A DNA stretch of 64,000 bases from Anaerolineales bacterium HSG25 (GCA_030377865.1 JAUCGA010000005.1:46789-110788); one strand, 5' to 3'. Shown: positions 7,877 through 17,337, numbered from the stretch's first letter. Made by a program: numbers and translations. The notes: generated from the sequence alone by a model not told the origin.

Positions 7877-7979
7877 TAGGAAATATAGTCCTCCAGAAAA
7901 ATTTCAAACTGTGTGGTTGACCATCTGCAAGGTCGATTTTCCGGTTATCCGCACAGGTCGGAAATTTTGGACGAGACTC

Positions 7980-8062
7980 TAAAGGAGCGCTGGCTTCCAG
8001 CCAGCATGCTGGCTAGAAGCCGGCGCTCCCAGTAAAACATGCAACTTATTTAATTCCAATTT
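7980..8062. repeat. RG-family partial element
   Basis: Twin hairpins GCTGGCT-TCC-AGCCAGC and GCTGGCT-AGA-AGCCGGC inside GGAGCG/CGCTCC, then the RG end ATGCAACTTATTTAATTCC. Loops TCC and AGA have lost one pair relative to the 23000 copy (TCC/GGA). Confidence 0.65.
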
Positions 8063-8094
8063 CTACTCCACTCCCTACTCCCCCATATATAACC

Positions 8095-9372
8095 ATGAAA
8101 CTTACCCCATTTTGGACAGACAATTTCCCTCGTCCGGCTGACATGCCCACCTCGGTACTGCCGGAACAAGTTGAGGTGGCGATTATCGGCGGTGGATACA
8201 CGGGGCTTTCCGCGGCTCGAACTTTCGCCAAATCAGGTGCAACTGTAGCTGTGTTAGAACAAAATCAGATTGGTTCGGGTGCAAGTTCGATGAACGGTGG
8301 TCTGGTATTGACCGGCCTCAAAGAAGGTGGCCCCGATCTGGTAAAACATTATGGCCCCGAACTTGGTCGTGAATTATGGGAGGCCTCAATTGAGGCGGTG
8401 CATACGGTTCAGCGGACAGTCGAAGAGGAACAGATTGATTGCCACCTGACCATGAACGGTGGCATGATGGTGGCCTACAAGCCAAAGCACTATGATGCCT
8501 TAGCCCGTAGCCGAGATTGGACAGCCCGCGAACTCGATTATCATGAAGAAGTTCTCATTCCGGCTGATAAAATGCGTGACCATCTCGGTTCGGATGCCTT
8601 TTTTGGTGGATTATTAGATCGAATAGGTGGTGGATTACATCCGGCCAAATACGTGTACGGCATGGCTAAAGGTGCGGCGAAAGCTGGAGCCATGTTGTGC
8701 GAGCAGACTCAGGTACAAAGGGTCAACCGTATCGAGGGCAGTACCGACTTTACTATTTTGACCAGCCAAGGTGAACTCAGAGCGAGTCAGGTACTTGTCG
8801 CCACCAACGGCTATACTGATACCGCCATCAAAGGCATGAAACGCCGAGTTTTTCCGGTGGGGAGCTACATGATCGCCACGCCACCAGTGTCACCAGCCTT
8901 GCAACAAGAACTCAGTCCGCAAGGCCATGTCTTTTACGACACCAAAAACTTCCTCAACTATTTTCAGCTTACCCATGATGGCCGAGTAGCACTTGGCGGA
9001 CGCAACGACCTGTCCACCGACCTTGATTTGGTCGAAAGCGCGACCAATTTACGTACAGCTATGACTCGTATCTTTCCCCAAGCCCGCAATTTGCCCATCA
9101 CCCACAGTTGGAGCGGCAAACTCGGCATCACTTTTGACCTCATGCCCCACATCGGCCAAATCGAAGGGGTTTATTATGCCTTTGGCTATTGTGGACATGG
9201 AGTCACCATCGCCACCTATTTGGGGCAACAGGTCGCCAAGCTGATGACCGGTCAAATCACACGTAGTCCCTTTGTAGAGGTGCATCATCCGACCTACTTC
9301 TTTTATCGAGATAAACCGTGGTTTTTACCCCTTGCCGCGGCCTTCTATCGAGTCCTAGATAGATTGACCTAG
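8095..9372 (+). CDS. FAD-dependent amine/amino acid oxidoreductase (DAO family, PuuB-like)
   Basis: A 425-residue flavoprotein. The dinucleotide-binding motif is A-I-I-G-G-G-Y-T-G-L-S-A-A near residues 29-41, with E54 ending the second strand (V-L-E-Q). G-A-S-S-M-N-G-G then contacts FAD. Near the C-terminus G-Y-C-G-H-G-V is the second conserved FAD-contact region. The overall pattern matches glycine oxidase, D-amino acid dehydrogenase and gamma-glutamylputrescine oxidase, which oxidise a C-N bond. It follows the Lrp regulator and aminotransferase on the same strand but is separated by about 380 bp of repeats. The stop codon TAG abuts the remains of an RG element. Confidence 0.85.
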   Translation: MKLTPFWTDNFPRPADMPTSVLPEQVEVAIIGGGYTGLSAARTFAKSGATVAVLEQNQIGSGASSMNGGLVLTGLKEGGPDLVKHYGPELGRELWEASIEAVHTVQRTVEEEQIDCHLTMNGGMMVAYKPKHYDALARSRDWTARELDYHEEVLIPADKMRDHLGSDAFFGGLLDRIGGGLHPAKYVYGMAKGAAKAGAMLCEQTQVQRVNRIEGSTDFTILTSQGELRASQVLVATNGYTDTAIKGMKRRVFPVGSYMIATPPVSPALQQELSPQGHVFYDTKNFLNYFQLTHDGRVALGGRNDLSTDLDLVESATNLRTAMTRIFPQARNLPITHSWSGKLGITFDLMPHIGQIEGVYYAFGYCGHGVTIATYLGQQVAKLMTGQITRSPFVEVHHPTYFFYRDKPWFLPLAAAFYRVLDRLT

Positions 9373-9420
9373 GAAGCCGACGCGCCGACTGCACACGTTA
9401 ATTAATACTCATTTCTTAAG
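9373..9420. repeat. Truncated RG element at the oxidase stop codon
   Basis: GGAAGCCGACGCGCC followed by GACTGCACACGTTAATTAATA matches the right half of the RG copy near 22990 read in reverse. The left half is missing, so the deletion junction lies at the stop codon. Confidence 0.5.
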
Positions 9421-9424
9421 GTAG

Positions 9425-9597
9425 TGTCAAAAAAATAAATCTCCCAAAATAGGGTGAGAATAAATCCTCACCCTAAAAGCTTAAGACCGCTAAAGCGGCC
9501 TAAATAGCTGGCTTCAGCCTGCTTTAGCTATTAGCATCGGGATTTATTCCGATGCGTTTTGGGAGATTTTAAAAGTTGAAACTGCCTTAACACGTTG
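9425..9597. mobile_element. RE element, about 170 bp
   Basis: Inverted ends TTAAGGTAGTGTCAA and TTAAGGCAGTTTCAA, each followed by sequence leading to CTCCCAAAA. TTAA lies at both outer edges. The interior carries hairpins around CCGCTAAAGCGG and GCATCGG/CCGATGC. Confidence 0.65.
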
Positions 9598-9614
9598 TCA
9601 AAACCGTTTGTCTT

Positions 9615-9656
9615 AAGCCCACAGCCTCATGTATAATGAGGTTGTGGGCTTTATTT
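9615..9656 (+). terminator. Rho-independent terminator
   Basis: Stem AAGCCCACAGCCTCAT (9615-9630) pairs with 9636-9651 with one mismatch and is followed by TTATTT. It would end the oxidase transcript just before the next gene. Confidence 0.7.
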
Positions 9657-9677
9657 GTATAACCTGTTGATAATCTT

Positions 9678-12083
9678 ATGTCCAAATCACTCGAACATAC
9701 CCCCTCAACCTTAGTCCAATTAGCGACTCATTACCAAAATCTAACGATCAAGCTAAGTCAGCAAAACCCTTTAGCACCCGCAGACTTGCTTGACTGTCTG
9801 TTGACCCGTGACAAGATCAATAATCTGACCGACAGTTCTCATCAAACCAATAGCGAAACAATCCGCATGGTTGCGGAGAGCGACAAATTGCTCAAAACTT
9901 TGGCAAAACCGATGGATGAACTGGATGAGTTGAACGACTGGCAGGTTAGTTTGGGACGCTCAACAGAGGCATGGTGGTGGCATATCTCACCGCCTCCGCC
10001 ACCTGTTCAGCTTAACGTGTTTGAGCGGTACGATTGGGTGACCACCAGTGGTAATGTGATTGTCATGACCCTTATTATCGCCCTTTTGCTCGATATTGCC
10101 CCTCGGTTTTGGCAAGGAGGGGCTGATACATCCGGCACCTTAGCCATTGTCATGCAAACCGTGTTGACTATGATTACCGCCGGAGGGATTTTGACCAAAA
10201 CAGGAGCCGAAGTGTTGGAGCGAGCCTTTACTCACATCAACCTACCGCGCCACACGTGGCAGGGGGTGCGGTTGGGGTTAGCCGTTTTTATGTTGACGTT
10301 GCTACTCGGTTTTCGGGTAGTTGGTTTGCCCCGTTTAGCCAATTACTACTATCATTCTGGGGTTATTTACCAATCCCCCGATGAGCCAAACCTCATGCTG
10401 GCCGAACAGCGCTATCGGCGTGCCTTGGCCCTTAATACCGACAGCAACGCCCTTTTGGTGAGTAAAACCAACTACAAGTTAGGGCAGTTGTACGAAATTT
10501 TGCAAGATATTTCTAAGGCTCGTACCGCCTATCAGTTGGCTGTTTTAGGTAATTATCCACCGGCCTATAACAACTTAGCCCATTTAGAAATTGAGCAGAA
10601 AAAATATAAGGCCGCGGTTAATCTGTTGTTTCAGGGCATGGAAAAAGCTCGTATTGATCCTGACCTATTACAGGATGGTCAGAAGCAAACCGATTTGCTG
10701 TATGAGATGCACAAAAACTTAGGCCGAGCCAGATTTTTTCAGCAACGGTATAGTCAGGCCGTGGCTGAGTTACAGGCGGCCATTAGTTTAAAGCCAGAAG
10801 ATGCCTCAGCCTACTGCATGTTGGCTCAGGTGATGGAGGAGCAGGAGAAAACAGCCGGTGAGCCAATGAACCTAGAGACATGGCAACAGTGGGAATTCTG
10901 TCGGCAATATGTGACTCCCGGTAGCGACCCCAATGCTGATGACTGGATTTACGAGGCTCAGCAACGTACTGCCCCACTTTTAACCAGCACTACCGTTATC
11001 ACGGTTGATGGTGCGGTCGTCACCGCAACAATGGTTTTGAGCAATGCAGAAGCAACGAGTGAACGAGTGGCGACTGATGATTATGATGGCCTAAATTTAC
11101 TGTTAGCCGCGCAAGGGGAAGTCTTGCTGAAACGGCAGGGCTGGCTCGACTATCATCCCGTTTCGGCGGGTACAGTGCTTCATCATGGCGACCAACTACA
11201 ACTAGCCGACACAACTCAAGCGATTGTGTTATGTGACAATCTCAAGGCTTGGCCCGTTCCGCCGGGAGCGATTTCGGGCTTGGCAAATGGGTGTGAACAA
11301 AGCCAGAAGCCGTTGCTAAGAACACCAGAAATCAGCCGAGCCACCTATCTGGAGCATGAGGCCAATCAGCCCTATATTATCAGCCCCCGAGCCACACAAC
11401 TATTAACCGATAGCCCCCAACTACACTGGAATCCGGTCTCAAATACGACCCATTACACGGTCAGTCTTATTGCTGACGAGGCGGTAACATGGCAAGCCGT
11501 TGTTACCCAACCATCGGCTCAATATGACGGAGACCCCCTAGAATCGGGGGGGAGCTATATGGTCATGGTCGAAACGGACAACATGTTGACCAGTACAAGC
11601 CTGCAACCTGTTCCTCTTGACACGATTGGGTTTCAGCGAGTTGATGAGGAGACGGCCAAACAGATTGAGAAAGAGCTTGCTAGTTTGGCTGTGTCGGACG
11701 AGGTAAAACCGTTGGCCTCAGCCTATATTTACCGCTCGCATGGTCTATTTGCCGAATCAATTGAGATTTTGCATCCTTTAGCTATGTCCCATGAACGGCC
11801 CTTGCTCCACCTGCTTTTAGCTGATTTATACCATCAGGTAGGCTTGTTTGATTTAGTCACCGCTTCATACCAAACCGCCCTTACATTGGCCGAGACGCAG
11901 GGTGACATCGAAGGGCAGGCGTTGGTTCATCTTGGTTTAGCCGAGCTTTATCAACAGACTAACCGCACTGTCCTCGCAGTTGACCGCTTAAATCGAGCTA
12001 TGGGTATCTATCAAACCTTAGGTGACGAACATCAGCAACAGTTAATTGAGCAAACCTTAATACAGTTGCAACGGGGGGAGTAA
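9678..12083 (+). CDS. TPR membrane protein with FecR-like and Ig-like domains
   Basis: An 801-residue multidomain protein of unknown function. Residues 1-120 look cytoplasmic and helical. Three hydrophobic segments follow at about 122-142, 155-175 and 195-215. TPR repeats occupy about 225-400 (for example A-E-Q-R-Y-R-R-A-L-A-L). A FecR-like segment lies near 470-540 (G-E-V-L-L-K-R-Q-G-W ... G-T-V-L-H-H-G-D-Q-L-Q-L). An Ig/fibronectin-like domain (S-P-Q-L-H-W-N-P-V-S) is near 570-640, and a second TPR group runs from about 660 to the end. The N-terminal region contains a poly-proline stretch (P105-P109). TPR plus FecR-like domains suggest assembly or sensing at the envelope. No Shine-Dalgarno is obvious. 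Confidence 0.75.
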   Translation: MSKSLEHTPSTLVQLATHYQNLTIKLSQQNPLAPADLLDCLLTRDKINNLTDSSHQTNSETIRMVAESDKLLKTLAKPMDELDELNDWQVSLGRSTEAWWWHISPPPPPVQLNVFERYDWVTTSGNVIVMTLIIALLLDIAPRFWQGGADTSGTLAIVMQTVLTMITAGGILTKTGAEVLERAFTHINLPRHTWQGVRLGLAVFMLTLLLGFRVVGLPRLANYYYHSGVIYQSPDEPNLMLAEQRYRRALALNTDSNALLVSKTNYKLGQLYEILQDISKARTAYQLAVLGNYPPAYNNLAHLEIEQKKYKAAVNLLFQGMEKARIDPDLLQDGQKQTDLLYEMHKNLGRARFFQQRYSQAVAELQAAISLKPEDASAYCMLAQVMEEQEKTAGEPMNLETWQQWEFCRQYVTPGSDPNADDWIYEAQQRTAPLLTSTTVITVDGAVVTATMVLSNAEATSERVATDDYDGLNLLLAAQGEVLLKRQGWLDYHPVSAGTVLHHGDQLQLADTTQAIVLCDNLKAWPVPPGAISGLANGCEQSQKPLLRTPEISRATYLEHEANQPYIISPRATQLLTDSPQLHWNPVSNTTHYTVSLIADEAVTWQAVVTQPSAQYDGDPLESGGSYMVMVETDNMLTSTSLQPVPLDTIGFQRVDEETAKQIEKELASLAVSDEVKPLASAYIYRSHGLFAESIEILHPLAMSHERPLLHLLLADLYHQVGLFDLVTASYQTALTLAETQGDIEGQALVHLGLAELYQQTNRTVLAVDRLNRAMGIYQTLGDEHQQQLIEQTLIQLQRGE

Positions 12084-12104
12084 GGACTTTCCAACGTTTT
12101 GTCG

Positions 12105-12150
12105 GGAGAATGGTTCAATCTTAAAGATTGAACCATTCTGGGGTGCCATA
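12105..12150. repeat. Hairpin repeat shared with RG elements
   Basis: AGAATGGTTCAATCTTAAAG with its complement forms a hairpin around ATTGAACCATTCT. The same hairpin sits inside the RG copy at 53720 and in variant form at 56945. Confidence 0.6.
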
Positions 12151-12208
12151 GAACCTTAATTCCAATCTAAAACAGCTTGTAAAACACAACAAAAATGAGA
12201 TCATTACC

Positions 12209-12994
12209 GTGAAAAAAATAGTTTTTTACCTGTTATTTATAATACTAACCACAGGTTGTCAAGAGGGAGTCTCTCTTGTTAGCCAACCAACGGCTACGGC
12301 GACAGCCATGCCAACCAACACCGTTACGGCTACCCATACTCCGACCGCAACCGCCACATCAAGCCCAACGCCGACCCCAACCAAAACCAAAACAGCTACA
12401 GCTACAGCGACGGCTACTGCTACGGATACTCGTACTCCGACTGCGACCAAGACCCCCACTCCGACTCAAACGCCTATTCCTGACACCCCTACTCCTACCG
12501 AAACCGCTTTACCGACAGATACACCTACTCCATACACTCCTACCCCCACCGAAACGCCTATCCCCGAAATTGATTTTCGAATTGCCTCTTGGCGCTTATG
12601 GCCACTGGCTCTAAATAGTGGTTGTTCCAAAGGCATGCACACTATTTTTATCACCATTTTAGATGTTAATGGCAATCCACTGAGCGATATAGTCGTTGGC
12701 GACAGTTGGAACAACGTTGAGACGGTCAGTGGGGCTAAAGGGCCGGGTAAAGCCGAAATTGACCTGTACGCCAACACTATGGAGATGATGATTAAGCGCA
12801 ATACCAACGGTGAGCCATATACCAGCGAAATCAGTTTTCCCTTTAGCTCCTATATGACCACCATCCCCAATGAGTTGATGATTGAGGCCGGATACTGCTC
12901 TAACGAGTTGGAGTGTCAATGGAAGCGGGAAAATGAATCGTACTACTGCGGGGGACATTACTCATGGGAAGTGATTTTTCAGAAGACACATTAA
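12209..12994 (+). CDS. Putative lipoprotein with Thr/Pro-rich linker
   Basis: A 261-residue surface protein. It has a short lipoprotein-type signal (hydrophobic residues 4-13, then T-T-G-C with C17 as the probable lipidated residue). A low-complexity Thr/Pro/Ala linker of about 100 residues follows (repeats such as T-P-T-A-T-A), then a C-terminal domain of about 140 residues with five or more cysteines and no family I recognise. The start codon is GTG at 12209. The linker is encoded by simple-sequence DNA that also gives long open frames in other phases; these are artefacts. The stop TAA is followed at once by an RG-type end (GGAATGAG). Confidence 0.75.
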   Translation: MKKIVFYLLFIILTTGCQEGVSLVSQPTATATAMPTNTVTATHTPTATATSSPTPTPTKTKTATATATATATDTRTPTATKTPTPTQTPIPDTPTPTETALPTDTPTPYTPTPTETPIPEIDFRIASWRLWPLALNSGCSKGMHTIFITILDVNGNPLSDIVVGDSWNNVETVSGAKGPGKAEIDLYANTMEMMIKRNTNGEPYTSEISFPFSSYMTTIPNELMIEAGYCSNELECQWKRENESYYCGGHYSWEVIFQKTH

Positions 12995-13055
12995 GGAATG
13001 AGTCCTAAATAAGTTGAGCGTCTAAAGGTGTAGTGAGGCATCGGGATTTATTTCG

Positions 13056-13360
13056 ATGCCTCAGTTAGATTGGGGTGAAGGACTTAAGTGGAGTAATGCT
13101 CTAGCCGATGGTGATTGCGGCCTTACAGATAGCTCTAGTGCCGGTGACTGGCGGTTGCCCAACCGTTTTGAGCTTGAGAGTTTGGTTCATCTTGGTTATT
13201 CTTATCCGTACCCAACACCGCGGGTACGGGACAATGGACCGAAGGTAATCCCTTCAGTAGCGTCCAGTCGGACTACTACTGGTCGAGCAGTACCCTCGCC
13301 GATTTCACGGTCTCCGCTTGGTGCGTGTTTATGAGCGATGGCGGTGTACAGCTACAATAA
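13056..13360 (+). pseudogene. DUF1566 (Lcl-type) domain remnant, frameshifted
   Basis: The first frame gives W-S-N-A-L-A-D-G-D-C-G-L... D-W-R-L-P-N-R-F-E-L-E-S-L-V, the hallmark of DUF1566/Lcl domains ('WRLPNxxELxSLV'). Around 13205-13220 the frame shifts. The continuation in another frame reads S-D-Y-Y-W-S-S-S-T ... C-V-F-M-S-D-G-G-V, which is the expected end of the domain, stopping at 13358-13360. The 5' end is also missing: the apparent ATG lies in repeat sequence (GCATCGGGATTTATTTCGATGC). This is a decayed fragment of a secreted-type protein, not a working gene. Confidence 0.8.
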
Positions 13361-13378
13361 GAGTAGCGACAACTAAAC

Positions 13379-13469
13379 GTAAATATTCAGTGAATTCGCC
13401 AGAAAGAGTGTCAGAAACCCGATTTCTTAAAGAAATCGGGTTTCTAGGGCTACTTTACTGAACTTTTAC
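13379..13469 (+). mobile_element. R91 element with perfect 8-bp target duplication
   Basis: Exactly 91 bp, flanked by AACTAAAC at 13371-13378 and 13470-13477. Inserted just after the DUF1566 remnant. Confidence 0.92.
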
Positions 13470-13712
13470 AACTAAACTACTTATGATTGATAGGACATTT
13501 TGCTTATGGACAGAACTGCTGTAGTTTGATACGGTTAACGCATCAGTATTCGGTTGTTTTAGAAACAGACCTTTCCTTTTTAACAACTCCTCTTTAGCAT
13601 TTACCAGACCTAGTTAAAAACTCCTCCTACTAGGGTAATCCAAACCACCAGGAATCTTAATTTAATACGTGATAGATGCAATTAAGTATAATAATCGCAT
13701 CTATCAATAATA

Positions 13713-13848
13713 GACTTGTTCGGCAATAACTTATTATCGTATAAAAGTTCAAATTTGAGGTCTACGGAGTGCAAAAACTTCTTGCTTTTGCATGTTTATC
13801 TCCGGCAAAAGCAAGAAGCTTTTGCACTCCTTTATTCCCGAACAACTC
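13713..13848 (-). mobile_element. R136 element, reverse orientation, TA-flanked
   Basis: Exactly 136 bp with TA at 13711-13712 and 13849-13850. One arm shows GCAAAAAC in place of GCAAAAGC, a single unpaired change. The rest of 13478-13979 contains no gene; AGGAGT at about 13968 is the ribosome binding site of the next gene. Confidence 0.88.
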
Positions 13849-13979
13849 TAATACCATTTGTCGGTATTAGCTATTTAACATTTGGATATAACACAGTTAT
13901 CACCAACTTTTGAGGCTGTGTTTTATTTTTTTACCCCTTATATCAACCTAATCTATCACAATAAAATAGGAGTAATTCC

Positions 13980-15860
13980 ATGAGACAACGTTCGTTTTTA
14001 ACCATGTTGTACCCTAGTCATTTATTAATGACTTTTATATTGGTAAGTTTAATGGTGATATCATCAACCTCGGTAGTGGCACAGGAGATGACTGGCGCGA
14101 CACCGGAATCGGCTTGGTCGTTGACCGTAGATGGCGCAGATGGTCAGCTTGAGGTATTTGCTCAAGATTGGTACAGTTTCACACCCACAGTGAGCGGCGA
14201 GGTGACGTTAGAGTTAGCCGTTACCGCCGACAATGATCGAGCTTATCGCTTTGTGTCCCTAAAGCTGTTCCCCGCCGACCAGATGGTCGGTTTTATGGGC
14301 GAAACCAGAGAGTTAACCACACTCGGCGTGAGTACTGCAAAGGTTAACAAAATCGTTTGGCAAGGCGAATTAGAGGCCAGTGAGACCTACTACATTCAAC
14401 TGTTTAACGAAAGTGATTATCCCGTGCAGTATCAGTTAACGGCCACTGAATTGGCACCCGAATCGGCACCCGAACCAACGGTATTACCGGAGCTTTCTGA
14501 TACACCGATTGTCAAATTGCCGAGTAACGGGCCGCTTAATCCAACTCGGCTCATGTCGGGCTTAACGATGGGCAAGTTGGGGCCGGGCGAGACCTACTGG
14601 TACAGTTTTCGGCATGATGATTTTAGTGGGTATAAGCGTTTTAAGGAGCTAGATTTTTCCATGTTCTTTACCCCTGATAACGGTCATCGGCGGCATCATG
14701 TCAATTTTGAGCTATTCCGCAAAAACGATTTTGTAACTCGTGTCGACGGCTCCCAAGAGAAAATCAACAATTTTGGAGCAGGCATGCAGACTTCGCGCGA
14801 TGGTGATTACAACACAGGTGAGCGAATTTGGCGGGGTGTTGTTATGATGGGGCACGAGTATCTGCTAGAAGTACAAAATGGGACTGGTGTCGAGATTGAC
14901 TACTGGATTTATGACAATGACATCTATAATCCAATTTTAGGCCCCGTTGAAGAGGCGGCTCCGGCTATGGTCTTTTCCCATGGCGCGGCTCCACAAACAG
15001 CGCGACCTTTGAAAATCGGACTGAACAAAGAACGGTTAGCTCCGGGTGAAGAGGCTTGGTACGAGTTCACCATGACCGATTTTAGCAAGGAAAAAGGTCA
15101 GCATGAGATGGCCTTAACCATGATCACCACTCCCGACGATGGGAATCTGATTTGGGATATGTTGTTTGATGTATTTGTTGAAGGTGAAACATGGCACTGG
15201 TCGCCGGGGGACAACTCTAGGATGAACAATATCGGCACGGGGAGCGTGGTTTATCGAGATAATAACCCCCTAACCGGCGAACGATTTTGGAATGGCTGGG
15301 TGTTAGACAACGTAACCTACTATGTCCAGATTCGTAACGGCACCGATATTGACATGGATTACTGGCTCTACACCGGCGATGTGTACAGCCCCGAATTGGG
15401 CGAAAAAACGGTTATGGCCGCGCCAGTTAAGGTAGACCCCGGCACCGCTCCCTACGCCGCGCTTGACCTGGAGTTGGGGACGAACAAGGGTCAGCTTGAA
15501 CCGAAAACCGAGCGCTGGTACAAGTTTGTACGAGGTGACGGCACCTATCAAGGCCAGATTGAGACGATTTTTACCCTCCATTTTGTACCCGACGATGGCA
15601 ACCGGATTTGGAAGGTTAATATTGAACTGTTTGATGAACCCGCCTTGCGAGACTGGGGGCCAGATAATCGGTTTAATATCGTACCGTTTGGTCAAGGTAA
15701 CGCGGTCAGCCGAGACAATAATGACCTAACCGGCGAACTGGTCTGGAAGGGACATGTGCAGACTGGCAATGTTTACTACATGCGGGTCACTAATGAATCG
15801 GATGAAACGATTGATTACAAAGTCTATCCTGATGATGTGGTTGAGGCCAATCTGGATTAA
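13980..15860 (+). CDS. Secreted protein with three long tandem domains (function unknown)
   Basis: A 626-residue exported protein with a signal peptide (hydrophobic core about 15-32, likely cut after V-V-A-Q at 36). A short first unit of about 100 residues is followed by three similar units of about 130 residues (starting near 185, 345 and 490). Each unit contains G-x-L-x-P-G/K-x-x-x-W-Y-x-F, then T-P-D-D/N-G, then a late N-x-x-T/D-x-x-x-D-Y motif. The units recall PPC-like beta-sandwich domains but I do not assign a family. The repeats are diverged at DNA level, so the duplication is old. AGGAGT precedes the ATG. It appears to be a monocistronic gene ended by the hairpin at 16030. Confidence 0.75.
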   Translation: MRQRSFLTMLYPSHLLMTFILVSLMVISSTSVVAQEMTGATPESAWSLTVDGADGQLEVFAQDWYSFTPTVSGEVTLELAVTADNDRAYRFVSLKLFPADQMVGFMGETRELTTLGVSTAKVNKIVWQGELEASETYYIQLFNESDYPVQYQLTATELAPESAPEPTVLPELSDTPIVKLPSNGPLNPTRLMSGLTMGKLGPGETYWYSFRHDDFSGYKRFKELDFSMFFTPDNGHRRHHVNFELFRKNDFVTRVDGSQEKINNFGAGMQTSRDGDYNTGERIWRGVVMMGHEYLLEVQNGTGVEIDYWIYDNDIYNPILGPVEEAAPAMVFSHGAAPQTARPLKIGLNKERLAPGEEAWYEFTMTDFSKEKGQHEMALTMITTPDDGNLIWDMLFDVFVEGETWHWSPGDNSRMNNIGTGSVVYRDNNPLTGERFWNGWVLDNVTYYVQIRNGTDIDMDYWLYTGDVYSPELGEKTVMAAPVKVDPGTAPYAALDLELGTNKGQLEPKTERWYKFVRGDGTYQGQIETIFTLHFVPDDGNRIWKVNIELFDEPALRDWGPDNRFNIVPFGQGNAVSRDNNDLTGELVWKGHVQTGNVYYMRVTNESDETIDYKVYPDDVVEANLD

Positions 15861-15885
15861 GTACAGCGTTAAGTAAGTTGTGCAT

Positions 15886-15966
15886 GATTTAGACCTTCAA
15901 GGAGCTACGCACCTTGAAGGACGCGGAGTCGTTCTCCTCCGAGGTGCGTAGCTCCTCGGAGGTGTT
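15886..15966. repeat. RI twin-hairpin repeat, best-preserved copy
   Basis: Hairpin 1: CCTTCAAGG-AGCTACGCA-CCTTGAAGG. Hairpin 2: CCTCCGAGG-TGCGTAGCT-CCTCGGAGG. The two 9-nt loops are exact reverse complements, while the stems differ from each other but are each perfectly paired. Confidence 0.8.
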
Positions 15967-16029
15967 TGAGACCAAGCCCCGCATTACTTTTTTAACAATG
16001 TATTAAGACATTACATTATCAAGAACAAC

Positions 16030-16068
16030 AAACGGCGGTTTTGCCAATTGGTAAAACCGCCGTTTTGA
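16030..16068. terminator. Bidirectional terminator-like hairpin
   Basis: AAACGGCGGTTTTGCC pairs with GGTAAAACCGCCGTTT around AATT. A-rich and T-rich edges let it serve the secreted protein gene (+) and the EEP gene (-), which converge here. Confidence 0.75.
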
Positions 16069-16077
16069 ATTAATCTA

Positions 16078-16175
16078 TAGATGTTCAGATAAACATTTTC
16101 AGTTGTCACCTTCCCGCAAGTTTTGAACTTGCGGGAAGGTTGGTCTTGAATTGAAAATCATTATCTGAAAGACTG
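16078..16175 (+). mobile_element. R98 element nested in an R103 target duplication
   Basis: 98 bp with TA at 16076-16077 and 16176-16177. Removing it and one TA restores TAATCTACAAAACAC, identical to the 15 bp on the far side of the R103 element at 16186-16288. It therefore arrived after R103. Confidence 0.93.
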
Positions 16176-16185
16176 TACAAAACAC

Positions 16186-16288
16186 TGTGGTGGTCAAGAT
16201 GATGTTGGAGTGCAATGGGTTCAGCCATTGCTTTTGGCAACGGCTAAACCCGTTGCACTCCATTTTCAACATCAAGCTGACCATTACA
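16186..16288 (+). mobile_element. R103 element with 15-bp target duplication (left copy split by R98)
   Basis: Exactly 103 bp. The right duplication TAATCTACAAAACAC is at 16289-16303. The left one is split into 16071-16077 and 16178-16185 by the R98 element. Twin-hairpin core as in the 4025 copy. Confidence 0.93.
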
Positions 16289-16312
16289 TAATCTACAAAA
16301 CACGCAACAGAT

Positions 16313-17293
16313 TCAATCCCGCAACCGAATCGTGGCGACAACCTGCCCGTGGTCAGACTTCCAAACCGGAATCGACTCATCGCTCAGGGTTTCATCAATC
16401 AGATGATCGTTAAAAACGGTCATGTACTCCACCTGACCAATACGATTGCGATTTTGGCGCACAAACTCTTGACTAACCAGAATATGATCGAGCATTTGAT
16501 AATGGCCGTTATGGATGTGGGAGTAGGCCATGTCCTGATAGCTCTGCCGAGCCTGAATATCTTTGACGTTGTGCAGTAACACATCCCATTTGGGAAGTTT
16601 TTTCTCAAGGGGCAGAGTTTTCCACGGTGGAGAGCCGGTCACAATTCGGCTGGTTACGGCCAAACCAGAATCGTTAACATCACCCAACACGATAACTGGC
16701 TGGCGACTATCTTGCACGGCCTCTAAAATCAGATGACGCAGGGCGGTCGCTTCGGCGGCACGCACAATCAACGAGCGAGCCTCTCCTTTGGCCTGTTCGA
16801 GCGGGTCATGCGGGTTTTCTCCCTCAGGAATAATGGGCCGTTTTGATTTGAGATGCACCACAAACACCGTCACCTCTAGCCCCCTCTTAATCTCGACGGT
16901 GGCTCGTAATACAGGTCGGTTAAACTCCCGAATCGGCAAGTCGACTCCGTCAAAATCTAACTGGGTCTGCCTCGGAAAACGGCTGATAAAGTGGCTGGCT
17001 TGGATAGGAAAACGAGAGACCAGCCCCAACACCGGGCCATGTCCATGCTCCTTACCAACAATCATCGAGGCGCTGTCGTACTGCTTGCTCTCTTTTAAGA
17101 CCGCTTGCAACGCCTTGGCCTGAAACACTTCCTGAAAGCCAATGATGTCCGCATCCATGCGCTGTAGTTGTCGGGCCAGCCATGTTTTTTTCTGCTGATA
17201 TTGTTGCTGGCTGTACTCATGGCGGCGGTAGTAGGTGACGTTGGGTAACACTAAGTTGTATAAGTTAAAGGTACCGATTTTGAATCGTTGCAT
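16313..17293 (-). CDS. Endonuclease/exonuclease/phosphatase (EEP) family protein
   Basis: A 326-residue metal-dependent phosphoesterase of the DNase I-like EEP superfamily. Expected motifs are in order: G-T-F-N-L-Y-N-L (strand with Asn), G-F-Q-E-V-F (metal-binding Glu), V-L-G-D-V-N-D-S-G (catalytic Asp/Asn) and K-S-D-H-G-Q-V near the C-terminus (catalytic Asp-His). I start it at the ATG ending at 17293 (M-Q-R-F-K-I-G-T-F-N). The frame stays open for 47 codons upstream, but those codons are the D-type repeat and the R91 left end (N-P-V-N-P-V-N-P-V), not protein. No signal peptide is seen. Substrate is unknown: nucleic acid, phospholipid or inositol phosphate are all possible. Confidence 0.87.
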   Translation of the reverse strand: MQRFKIGTFNLYNLVLPNVTYYRRHEYSQQQYQQKKTWLARQLQRMDADIIGFQEVFQAKALQAVLKESKQYDSASMIVGKEHGHGPVLGLVSRFPIQASHFISRFPRQTQLDFDGVDLPIREFNRPVLRATVEIKRGLEVTVFVVHLKSKRPIIPEGENPHDPLEQAKGEARSLIVRAAEATALRHLILEAVQDSRQPVIVLGDVNDSGLAVTSRIVTGSPPWKTLPLEKKLPKWDVLLHNVKDIQARQSYQDMAYSHIHNGHYQMLDHILVSQEFVRQNRNRIGQVEYMTVFNDHLIDETLSDESIPVWKSDHGQVVATIRLRD

Positions 17294-17337
17294 AGTGTGT
17301 GAAACGTGAAACCGTGAAACGTGATTGGAGATGAATC

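Noticed and set aside
12276..12614. Long overlapping frames in the Thr/Pro linker of the lipoprotein gene, both strands
   Set aside because: Simple-sequence DNA stays open in several frames; only the frame with the signal peptide and Cys-rich domain is credible.
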